DNA of 64,000 bases, taken from contig NZ_JAEHJZ010000007.1 of assembly GCF_016469035.1 (NCBI RefSeq), forward strand, positions 1 to 64,000. The letters run 5' to 3'. The notes under the pieces are model-generated. The model did not search any database, was not told where the DNA came from, and saw only the letters and a list, made by a program, of their open reading frames with translations. The position numbers and the translations under genes were made by a program. Positions 25,511 through 33,273 of this stretch are shown here, in pieces. Position 1 is the first letter of the stretch, and every line of letters starts with the position of its first letter. The stretch is from Gelidibacter salicanalis. Its GTDB lineage: Bacteria > Bacteroidota > Bacteroidia > Flavobacteriales > Flavobacteriaceae.

Positions 25511-26476
25511 CTAAGCACGAGAAACCAAAACCTTTTCATGCTCTTTTTCAGCTTGGCGTTGTTCCATGGCCATCTCTCTCCGAATTTGTTTTACCGTTTT
25601 TGTACTCCCATCATGACTCCATCCTGGAGGCCCAAAAACGTACATGAATTTATGTCTAAGGTTTTTAGACTTCTTCATATCCTTCCAGATATCAGCATAT
25701 TCATGTGTCAAGATCACCCATATATTATAAGAATCTGGCGGTTGGGTAACGCCGTATGTAATATCTATACTTTCATCGAGTGGTTTCCACGTACCAAAAA
25801 TTCGGTCAAAAACATTTAAGATGCCGCCGTGATTTTTATCCATATATTCAAGATTACAAGCATGATGCACCTGATGCATGGTATGGGTATTCAAAAATTT
25901 ATCCAAAAAACCTAATTTCGGAATAAACACTGTATGCAATTGAAATTGCCATATCGCTTCAATTCCTAAACATACCACAAGCATTTCTGGCGGAAAACCG
26001 ATAGCAACAATCCACACATAAAATAAGGGTTTATAAAATATTGTAAACCAGCCGTTCCTGACCGCGGTACCTAAATTAAAATTATCAGATGAATGATGTA
26101 CAATATGGGCTGCCCAAAAGAACCTGACCATATGATTTTGACGATGGAACCAATAATATGACAAATCATCACACAACATACACAAAATCCAAACATACCA
26201 CGCGTACCCAAACGATTCATAACCCATAATATTTGTACGTACACCGTCTACCAAAGGATTGAAAAGGTCGTACACAAAACTAAATAATAGGATGACTGTT
26301 ATTGTTTTGACAATCGGTGCAATAACTGCAGACCCTACCCCCATACCAACGCTAGAAGCGAGATCCCGCCAATTGTATAAATCTTTATGATCATGAGTTT
26401 TACTGTAGGTAAGTTCTAATAAAATCATACCTAAAAAGAAAGGAACCCCATATACTAGGGGATTTGTGAAATCCAT
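25511..26476 (-). CDS. Sterol desaturase/fatty-acid hydroxylase family protein
   Basis: A 321-residue integral membrane di-iron enzyme. Histidine boxes are HRQNH, HIVHHSSD and HQVHHACN, as in the sterol desaturase/fatty acid hydroxylase superfamily (ERG3/AlkB relatives). Five or so hydrophobic segments frame them. In Bacteroidota such enzymes hydroxylate or desaturate lipids or carotenoids; the substrate cannot be told from sequence. No carotenoid gene is adjacent. The C-terminus is charged (MAMEQRQAEKEHEKV). Confidence 0.87.
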   Translation of the reverse strand: MDFTNPLVYGVPFFLGMILLELTYSKTHDHKDLYNWRDLASSVGMGVGSAVIAPIVKTITVILLFSFVYDLFNPLVDGVRTNIMGYESFGYAWYVWILCMLCDDLSYYWFHRQNHMVRFFWAAHIVHHSSDNFNLGTAVRNGWFTIFYKPLFYVWIVAIGFPPEMLVVCLGIEAIWQFQLHTVFIPKLGFLDKFLNTHTMHQVHHACNLEYMDKNHGGILNVFDRIFGTWKPLDESIDITYGVTQPPDSYNIWVILTHEYADIWKDMKKSKNLRHKFMYVFGPPGWSHDGSTKTVKQIRREMAMEQRQAEKEHEKVLVSRA

Positions 26477-26526
26477 ATAATTGTAGAAAAAAAAGCTTAA
26501 ATATTAAGACTTTATTGTTAAGTGGG

Positions 26527-26534
26527 CAAAGATA
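26527..26534 (-). promoter_or_regulatory. Candidate -7 element TATCTTTG for the desaturase gene
   Basis: On the minus strand reads TATCTTTG, matching TAnnTTTG, about 50 bp upstream of the ATG at 26476. Confidence 0.4.
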
Positions 26535-26539
26535 GTTAA

Positions 26540-27040
26540 TAAAATATGGCTTCAATAGAGGGGATCCCGTTATTTATAAAAAACAGCCTAAAGTAAAGAA
26601 AACTACCTGAAATATGTGGTATTGCGCCATTTTTGCACTTAAACATCAACAACTAGTTCAAAATAATTTTAAGACTCTCTTTACCTATTCGTTTGCTTGT
26701 CTCTACCGGTTATAATGCCTATGTTTACTTTTAAAGTTGTGATTAGAGCATTCATCAAACAAACGCTGTTAATTTTATAATTATGTTGGGAACCATCATA
26801 CCTTCAATACCTGGCAGTATTGGTGATTTGTTTATAGCAATTCTATTTGCGTTCCATTTCCGTAAGTCTAAAATTATCTTCCTGAATTTTAAGCACCCGC
26901 GAGTGTGCTTCAACCAATCGTTTCAACTCTAGCCGTCGTGTATCACAAATAGTGTGCACTATTAAAACTCGTAAGGCTAGGTTTATTAATTACGATTACT
27001 CCTTTTTTATGCATTCAAGATTTTAATTTTTAAACAGATA
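26540..27040. other. Intergenic stretch with two weak small frames
   Basis: No convincing gene. A minus-strand frame ending at 26843 reads LELKRLVEAHSRVLKIQEDN and ends EMERK, protein-like and helical, but it lacks an ATG (the nearest start is GTG at 26959). An ATG-started plus-strand frame at 26783-26932 overlaps it. One of them may be a relic or a tiny gene; I list neither as a CDS. Confidence 0.3.
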
Positions 27041-27045
27041 ACATC

Positions 27046-27153
27046 ATGGCTAAAGGAAAGACCTTAAAAACTCCCAAAAAGGGTTTAAAAGCACTTAAAC
27101 AGGAGAAGATCCAAATGAAATTGGAAGAAAAGAAAAACAGAAAACGAAGATAG
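27046..27153 (+). CDS. 35-residue highly basic small protein
   Basis: An ATG-started frame encoding MAKGKTLKTPKKGLKALKQE and then KIQMKLEEKKNRKRR. More than a third of the residues are Lys or Arg. A rho-independent terminator begins 34 bp after the stop, supporting expression. It resembles the tails of nucleic-acid-binding proteins; a nucleic-acid-binding role is inference from charge only. I do not recognise a named family. Confidence 0.5.
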   Translation: MAKGKTLKTPKKGLKALKQEKIQMKLEEKKNRKRR

Positions 27154-27186
27154 TTTTAATTGAAGTACTCCAATTTAAAACATTCC

Positions 27187-27230
27187 AAAATCCCTTGAAA
27201 CTGAAAATTGTTGCGAGGGATTTTTTTATT
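27187..27230 (+). terminator. Rho-independent terminator after the 35-residue gene
   Basis: A stem AAAATCCCT/AGGGATTTT with a 20-nt loop followed by TTTTTTT. Confidence 0.65.
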
Positions 27231-27541
27231 CAAAATTCGTCCTCATTTATTGTCCGAAAATTATTAATTCAAGATATACCCCTTCCAAAACAACACTCAC
27301 ATGTTCTCAATTCCTTCCCGTTTATACTGCACTCACCGGCGGAATATCACAAACATATAAATTGCTGTATTTGTTTCATTTATAACAAAATACGGCATGA
27401 ATTCTTTACTAATTAACATTAATTAAGAGCATATTATACAATATTTAACACCATTTTTACAACCTATATCAGACCAGATGCCAGTTATGAGCCGTACATA
27501 TAATAATCAATTTGAGGAAAACCCTTACTAAAACTATTATT
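27231..27541. other. Intergenic leader region of the AraC-type gene
   Basis: About 310 bp, AT-rich. A plus-strand frame at 27195-27416 overlaps the terminator and has no protein-like features. I see no clear promoter match. Confidence 0.35.
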
Positions 27542-28468
27542 ATGAACCCTTCAGCACAGGTCTTAGAGACTGATACAATATTAATAAACAATTCGAAGAA
27601 TCTCGATGAGACTACTCACTTGGCTAAAGAATCAATTGAAATCTCAGAGCTAGAATTCCAAACCGTTTTATTACAACATAAACGAATAAAATCTAATCAA
27701 AACGGACTGTTATTCATTTTTAATTTAAAGGATGATATTACTTGTCGCACAGCCTCAAACAATCAAGACTTTTGTTTAGGGAGTTTCCAAAGTATGATGT
27801 TAACACAAGGTCAAGAGATAAGCTTAGTTTTTCCTAGAGAACGCAACTACCATTTCTGTATTATCACTGTGGATAGATTAGAAACTTTGGGAAATTTTAA
27901 AGCTGATTCTTTACAAACTAATTTCAAATCTAAAAATGTACATGATTGTTGGTATACAGGAATACCCAATATAAAACTCTCTAACTTTATTTATGACCTC
28001 ATGAATTTGGATCGTACATTTTCAGACAATCTACATCTTCTGTTAGGCTACACAAATATTGTTATTGGCTCAAAATTAGAGGAATATAACCAATTTATAA
28101 AGGGACCACAAAAACTAGTAGATTTAAGAACCGATGAAATCAATCGCATTCATGACTGTATTCACTATATACAAGAAAATTATGCCCAACCATTAGACGT
28201 TGATATGTTATGCTTGAAGTCTTCACTTTCTGCCAATAAACTTCAAATGGGTTTTAAAGAGTTGTATGGGCATACGGTGACCTCTTTTATCAAAAATTAC
28301 CGACTTGAAAAAGCTGAAGAATTCATAAGAACCACTGAAATGAATGTTTCTCAAATAGTGTATTCCGTAGGCCTCACCAGCAGAAGTTATTTTTCAAAAA
28401 TATTTAGAGAAAAATATCAACTCAGTCCTAATGAGTATTTGAGAAAAATGAAATTTGTGGTAGCATAA
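27542..28468 (+). CDS. AraC family transcriptional regulator
   Basis: A 308-residue regulator. The C-terminal ~100 residues are the double helix-turn-helix domain: RIHDCIHYIQENYAQPLDVD, LKSSLSANKLQMGFKELYGH, and MNVSQIVYSVGLTSRSYFSK followed by IFREKYQLSPNEYLRKM, the standard AraC signature. The N-terminal ~200 residues have a cupin-like or unknown sensing domain without recognisable ligand motifs. I chose the ATG at 27542; an upstream TTG would add ten residues. Neighbours do not reveal the target. The next gene downstream is a secreted protein on the same strand, separated by 443 bp including an inverted repeat. Confidence 0.88.
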   Translation: MNPSAQVLETDTILINNSKNLDETTHLAKESIEISELEFQTVLLQHKRIKSNQNGLLFIFNLKDDITCRTASNNQDFCLGSFQSMMLTQGQEISLVFPRERNYHFCIITVDRLETLGNFKADSLQTNFKSKNVHDCWYTGIPNIKLSNFIYDLMNLDRTFSDNLHLLLGYTNIVIGSKLEEYNQFIKGPQKLVDLRTDEINRIHDCIHYIQENYAQPLDVDMLCLKSSLSANKLQMGFKELYGHTVTSFIKNYRLEKAEEFIRTTEMNVSQIVYSVGLTSRSYFSKIFREKYQLSPNEYLRKMKFVVA

Positions 28469-28647
28469 TCTTTGCTAAACAAAACACAATACTCCATTTG
28501 ATATAGATTGAATTTTATTTCCATATTTCTCCGATTTCCAAAACAAAATCACTTTATCGATTGTCCGTAAACGTCATTATGATATCAATTGATTCATTAT
28601 TATTACATGTATATTTCATCAAAAAAAAACACATATTTGTCTTTTTA

Positions 28648-28737
28648 CCGCGTAAATCTGCGCGATTTGCGGGATAATCTTTCCATACGCTTCTTTGTTT
28701 TTCCCGCAGATCTCGCAGATGTTCGCAGATTTTTTTA
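28648..28737. repeat. Dispersed inverted repeat (ATCTGCG family)
   Basis: Left arm ATCTGCGCGATTTGCGGGA at 28656-28674, right arm TCCCGCAGATCTCGCAGAT at 28702-28720, with two mismatches and a 27-nt spacer; a further TCGCAGAT copy follows. Similar ATCTGCG-type intergenic repeats are common across Bacteroidota genomes. The rest of 28469-28911 shows no gene. Confidence 0.65.
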
Positions 28738-28911
28738 CTAGTATGACAAAAAACGGATATACAAAGCATTTTATATTGGCTACACAGTAAAAGGCAACTA
28801 AACCGATTGCGATATAACGGAATCAAAACCAACGCTATCACGGCTAGCTTGAGTTTTTGGCACATTGTTTGTATTCTAATAAACAGATAATAAATTAAAA
28901 TCCCAAAACTC

Positions 28912-30183
28912 ATGAAAAAATTAGCTTTACTTTTTACTGCCGTATTCCTCCTCGGGGTATCAGTAGACGCAAAAACCACCAACACTGCTAAAGACGATTC
29001 ATTCAATAAAGGCTACTCTAAGGGGTATGGTAATTCCTTTATTTTTACCGAAGGTGGTATTGAGTTTTCGGTATTCCCTGATGGGCAATTTGACTTCTAT
29101 GCGCCAAACTATGGTCCGGATGCTCATGTTTCCATCAATACACCTAATGTGTCCTTTAGTTTTAATACTGGTTATGACTATAGCCCGTATGTACAATATG
29201 ACGATTATGGTGCTATCATACAAATTGAAAATATTCCAATTTATTATGATTACTACGGCCGTATCACACAAGCTGGCAACATCAATATCCACTACAACAG
29301 CTACGGCCATGTAAACCGTGTAGGGGGTTTATATGTGCATTATGACCGTCACCATAGATTTTCTCACTATTCAGGATATATCAACGTCTATAACCAGGTT
29401 TATGTACATAGACCTTGGCATCGTTATTACGCCATCCCGGCGCATGACTACCGTGTAGTTTACGTACAACCTTATCGACAACATTACAAACCAGTAAGAC
29501 ATCATTACTACAGACCCTATGCGAATAACTATAGAGCACCTGTAAGATACACGCCGCAACCGCGCCAATATTCAAACAGTTCTGGTAGAAGAAATGCGAT
29601 GGCAACGAACTCCCGTAGCAGTGATCGTTACCGTCAGGATGCTTCAGCTCGCCGAAGTAATGGGATCTCTTCGAGAGGTAGCACTAGGAGAACGGATAAC
29701 ACTGTAGCACGTACTTCAAATTCAAATAGAATTGAAAACTCTAGAGGCAACAATGGCATCTCAAAAAGCATGAATAGAGAAGCATCAGAAAGAACGCAAT
29801 ATCAACGTGCCACACAAGCACCAAGAAGCAACGAACGTTCGGTAAATACTAATGTTTCAAGATCTATAGACAGAAATTCGGATAGCCGCAATACAACGCG
29901 CAATGCTCCAAGAACTGTTAAAAACAATAGCGGCACCGTAAGTACCACTAGAAGAAGTCAGACCACAACCTCTGCGCAATCTAGTAGAACTGTAAACTCT
30001 AAAAGTAATCCTAAAAGCTCGGTGCAAAGAAAACCAAATGCCGCCCCGTCTCGTACATATAATAAAGCGGAAAGCACCAGTAGAAATACCCGTGACACCC
30101 GATCTAATAGTAGAAGAAACGCCAATGTAGATCGACAAGCGTCAACGTCGGTACCAAGATCTACACAAGGTAGAGGAAATTAA
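28912..30183 (+). CDS. Secreted low-complexity protein, Tyr/His-rich then Ser/Arg/Asn/Thr-rich
   Basis: A 423-residue exported protein with a signal peptide ending near residue 20 (FLLGVSVDAK). Residues about 35-205 contain tandem degenerate units built on YDYYGRI, YNSYGHV and YDRHHRF, very rich in Tyr and His. From about 210 to the end it is almost entirely Ser, Arg, Asn and Thr without structure motifs. Composition suggests an extracytoplasmic, possibly matrix- or nucleic-acid-binding protein; no enzyme motif is visible. Several long minus-strand frames here are shadows of the biased composition. A hairpin terminator follows. Confidence 0.75.
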   Translation: MKKLALLFTAVFLLGVSVDAKTTNTAKDDSFNKGYSKGYGNSFIFTEGGIEFSVFPDGQFDFYAPNYGPDAHVSINTPNVSFSFNTGYDYSPYVQYDDYGAIIQIENIPIYYDYYGRITQAGNINIHYNSYGHVNRVGGLYVHYDRHHRFSHYSGYINVYNQVYVHRPWHRYYAIPAHDYRVVYVQPYRQHYKPVRHHYYRPYANNYRAPVRYTPQPRQYSNSSGRRNAMATNSRSSDRYRQDASARRSNGISSRGSTRRTDNTVARTSNSNRIENSRGNNGISKSMNREASERTQYQRATQAPRSNERSVNTNVSRSIDRNSDSRNTTRNAPRTVKNNSGTVSTTRRSQTTTSAQSSRTVNSKSNPKSSVQRKPNAAPSRTYNKAESTSRNTRDTRSNSRRNANVDRQASTSVPRSTQGRGN

Positions 30184-30211
30184 TATCCATAAATTTTCTG
30201 GTTGGTTAGTT

Positions 30212-30268
30212 GGAATGTCCTGCAAGTAGTATGCCTCAAAGCACCTTGCGGGATGTTCCTTTTTTTAT
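30212..30268 (+). terminator. Hairpin terminator after the low-complexity gene
   Basis: A 15-nt arm GGAATGTCCTGCAAG pairs with CTTGCGGGATGTTCC (with G-U pairs), followed by TTTTTTT. Confidence 0.65.
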
Positions 30269-30286
30269 TCCTGCGAAGGCAGGGAT
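30267..30286. repeat. Short palindromic repeat of the ATTCCC family
   Basis: ATTCCTGC, 4-nt GAAG loop, GCAGGGAT. Same layout as the hairpins at 4-23 and 33213-33232, which all continue with ATCTC or its complement. Confidence 0.6.
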
Positions 30287-30422
30287 CTCATGAAAATTAA
30301 ACAAACGTATAAAATTGAGAAGGATAAATTATTCTTGTAAAATGGATGAAGAAATTTTAAAATAGTTTTAACTGTAATTTTAACTGAGGACTCTAGAGAT
30401 TTCCAATCGATTACTATCGCTC

Positions 30423-31880
30423 CTACCGCAATTTCAAATACTTTCTTATCAGCGCGCTAATATCCTCGGAAACGTTCATCTTAAAAATGATGAAGACATA
30501 CATCAAAGTAATCAAAACAGTTTTTAAGGCGATATTTATCAACGGATAAAATGGAAACTCCCAAAAGTAGAACAACCCAACCATTGCCATTAGCAGAAGC
30601 ACTACTTTTCCCGTATCTATGGTAAAAGGCATCATGTTAAATTTACGCTTGACGAAATATATTTTAATCGTATTATAGACTGACACAGCTAAAAATGTTG
30701 CAAATGCCGATCCGTTTATTCCAAACCTTGGTATAAATATCATGTTGAGGACTACCGTCAGAATGGTCAAAATTACACCAAACAGCAAAACCACCCGGTA
30801 ATAATCACTATTAAACAAAACGACGTTGTTACAGCCCATTAAACAGTCGTAAAGCTTGGCCATACTCACCAAAAACACCACTACCAATCCACCGCTAAAC
30901 TGTACCGGAATGGTTTCATAAAGCGAATTGATGTTCAATATGATGAGCAAGAAAATGAGTCCGCCAATAATAAATAAGGTCTGGGAACTGCGGACATACA
31001 AATCCTCTAAGGCGACTTTATTTTTTTCATTCAAATACTTCGCCGTTAAAGGCTGGAGGATTTGTTGCATTGATCTTGAAGGCACGACTATAACTGTGGC
31101 AATGTAAATTGCAACGCCATAATAAGCTACTTTTTCAATAGAAATGTACATCCCCAACATAAAACTGTCAATATCCAAAATGACCGTTGCGATAGATCCC
31201 GCAATAATGATTAAAAACGTATATTTTAAAATCGAGCTCAACCGGTCAATTCTATTGAACTTAAAGACAGGTAATCGAACACTGAAGGCATAGAACATCA
31301 TAATTAACATTCGCAATGCATAGACGCCAATTACTCCGACAATAAAAGCATCTACAGAAATCCATTCAAAATAGACGCAAAATAGCAGTAACATGATGCC
31401 TACACGATGGAAGACTTCTTTTAGGAAGTTTCCAAAAACAGTCTGCATTTGAGTTTTGGTCCAGGCAAAAAACACCTCAAAGTAGGCCATGACAATAGCA
31501 GCTAAATAAATGTACCACACATAATTGCCAATAATTGGATTTTTTTGCGACAGTAAATTCGCAATACTGTCATAAGCAAAAACACCAATTAACCCTATTG
31601 GAATAATAAGTGCCAAGGGTAAAAATAGCATGAGGGTCAAGAAACTATTGAGTGAGTTCTTTGTTTTAAATGTAGAATAGAATTTTACAATGGTATTGTG
31701 TACCCCAAAAGCCATTAAAGGCATCATTATACTGGCGGTAGATAACATAAAGGAAATCAACCCATAGTGTACATCAGAAATAAAGAATACATATAAATAC
31801 AGCGTATTCAAAGCGCCTATGGCAAACCCTAAATAAGTGGTGATAGTATTCTTAAAAGATTGGCTGGTGACTATTCCCAT
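30423..31880 (-). CDS. Polysaccharide flippase-type membrane protein
   Basis: A 485-residue membrane protein with about 12-14 hydrophobic helices, in line with the MOP superfamily (Wzx-like flippases). The start MGIVTSQSFKNTITTYLGFA followed by IGALNTLYLY is typical of O-antigen/teichoic-acid-type exporters, and GINGSAFATFLAVSVYN near residue 380 is a family-like segment. It should move lipid-linked glycans across the inner membrane. It follows a GT4 glycosyltransferase (48-bp gap, same strand) and the YfhO gene, forming a polysaccharide or glycolipid block. Confidence 0.85.
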   Translation of the reverse strand: MGIVTSQSFKNTITTYLGFAIGALNTLYLYVFFISDVHYGLISFMLSTASIMMPLMAFGVHNTIVKFYSTFKTKNSLNSFLTLMLFLPLALIIPIGLIGVFAYDSIANLLSQKNPIIGNYVWYIYLAAIVMAYFEVFFAWTKTQMQTVFGNFLKEVFHRVGIMLLLFCVYFEWISVDAFIVGVIGVYALRMLIMMFYAFSVRLPVFKFNRIDRLSSILKYTFLIIIAGSIATVILDIDSFMLGMYISIEKVAYYGVAIYIATVIVVPSRSMQQILQPLTAKYLNEKNKVALEDLYVRSSQTLFIIGGLIFLLIILNINSLYETIPVQFSGGLVVVFLVSMAKLYDCLMGCNNVVLFNSDYYRVVLLFGVILTILTVVLNMIFIPRFGINGSAFATFLAVSVYNTIKIYFVKRKFNMMPFTIDTGKVVLLLMAMVGLFYFWEFPFYPLINIALKTVLITLMYVFIIFKMNVSEDISALIRKYLKLR

Positions 31881-31928
31881 AGAATTTTAAAACCCGAAGA
31901 TAAGAATTTTGAGCTGCAAGACAAGAGG

Positions 31929-33206
31929 TCAGATGAGTTCTGCTAATTTTTTGGTGAGTGCTTTTCTGCTGTACTGCTGTAAACCTATAGGATGTGTTGA
32001 TAATGCTGAATTTCTATAATCCTCAAAACAAGAACGAAGATATACTTTTAGTTCTGTCTCAGCGTTATAACCAAAATAACGTCCGGTATTTGTAGCTTTT
32101 AGGATGTGTTCAACGTCAGAATCTTGCGGCCCTACTGCAATAATGGGGGTTTCAGCAACCATATATTCAAACAATTTTCCAGGGATAATAGCTTTGGTGT
32201 CTTCAGAATCAATTTCAATCATTAAGAGCAGTTGTGATTGCCTTTGAGAAACTAAAGCCTCAATGTGATTGACATAGCCCACAATCTCAATGTTATTTTC
32301 CGGAATAAATTTCCGAATTTCCTGCAATACATCATCACTCACCACACCAATTAATTTTAAAACAAAAGCATCTTTAAAACCCTTGTCTTCTTTAATCAAT
32401 TTGCCCAAAACCTTCCACAACACCTTCGGGTTGCGTTCAGACAATAAAGATCCTATATGGGCTAATGAAAAACTTCGGTCCTTTTTAGTCTTGGGAAGTG
32501 GTTGATAATCATACCCATTGGTAATTACAGTTATGGGTTGATTGGATTTTGTGGCGAATTCCTTCTTGGTATTCTCACTGGTAACGAGTATATGATCAGC
32601 AGTTGAGAGTACCTGTTTCTCCATATGTTCGTGCTTTTGCGCAGCACTTGTACTGAGTTTCAATTTTTTATGATAACCAATAGTCGTCCAAGGATCCCGA
32701 AAATCAGCAATCCATTTGACGCCTAATGTTGCTTTTAATTGCAGACCTATTAAATGAATACTATGCGGTGGCCCCGTAGTTATAACCGTTTGTATGTGAT
32801 GCTTTTTAATATATTCTGACAAGTAAGTGACCGAAGGTTTTACCCATGCTTTTCGGGCGTCTGGAATAAAATAATTGCCACGCACATACAGCATCAGTTG
32901 CTGCATGACCGTTTGTTTCTTTTCTTTGGGGATGACGCCAGAACTAATAGTTTTAGAGGATTGCTTTGAAAAGAACTCAGCCAGTTTATAAGGTTCATTT
33001 ATGGGCTGTTTAAGAATTGTAACCTCTTTTGGAATCTCCTCCAACAAGGTGTTATCGAGCATTGGATAACTCGGATTTTCAGGAACATACACAATGGGTT
33101 GTACGTCGAAATCTGGAAGGTATTTAACAAACTTCAACCAGCGCTGCACCCCAGGACCGCCTGCCGGTGGCCAATAATAAGTGATGATGAGTGCTTTTTT
33201 TGGCAT
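31929..33206 (-). CDS. Glycosyltransferase, GT4-like
   Basis: A 425-residue enzyme with the GT-B layout: TYYWPPAGGPGVQRWLKFVK at the N-terminus (nucleoside-diphosphate or acceptor-side loop), ITTGPPHSIHLIGLQLK, DFRDPWTTIGYH, and the donor-binding part IVGYVNHIEALVSQRQ then GKLFEYMVAETPIIAVGP near residues 310-370. This is the family often annotated as glycosyltransferase family 4 in Flavobacteriia. Donor and acceptor are unknown. It is encoded with the flippase downstream and the YfhO protein upstream. Confidence 0.85.
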   Translation of the reverse strand: MPKKALIITYYWPPAGGPGVQRWLKFVKYLPDFDVQPIVYVPENPSYPMLDNTLLEEIPKEVTILKQPINEPYKLAEFFSKQSSKTISSGVIPKEKKQTVMQQLMLYVRGNYFIPDARKAWVKPSVTYLSEYIKKHHIQTVITTGPPHSIHLIGLQLKATLGVKWIADFRDPWTTIGYHKKLKLSTSAAQKHEHMEKQVLSTADHILVTSENTKKEFATKSNQPITVITNGYDYQPLPKTKKDRSFSLAHIGSLLSERNPKVLWKVLGKLIKEDKGFKDAFVLKLIGVVSDDVLQEIRKFIPENNIEIVGYVNHIEALVSQRQSQLLLMIEIDSEDTKAIIPGKLFEYMVAETPIIAVGPQDSDVEHILKATNTGRYFGYNAETELKVYLRSCFEDYRNSALSTHPIGLQQYSRKALTKKLAELI

Positions 33207-33212
33207 ATGTTC

Positions 33213-33232
33213 ATTCCCACGAAAGTGGGAAT
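33213..33232. repeat. Short palindromic repeat of the ATTCCC family
   Basis: ATTCCCAC, GAAA loop, GTGGGAAT, located between the YfhO and GT4 genes. Related to the hairpins at 4-23 and 30267-30286. Confidence 0.6.
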
Positions 33233-33273
33233 CTCTTATAATAATTATCGATTATACATTCTAAAGGGTCTCC

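Noticed and set aside
27195-27416. A 73-residue plus-strand frame
   Set aside because: Begins inside the terminator of the 35-residue gene and has no protein-like pattern.
28554-29006. A 150-residue minus-strand frame upstream of the low-complexity gene
   Set aside because: It runs across the inverted repeat and overlaps the signal-peptide region of the gene on the plus strand; no domain or start context.
29857-30138. Minus-strand frames opposite the Ser/Arg/Asn/Thr tail
   Set aside because: They are antisense shadows of codon bias in the low-complexity region.
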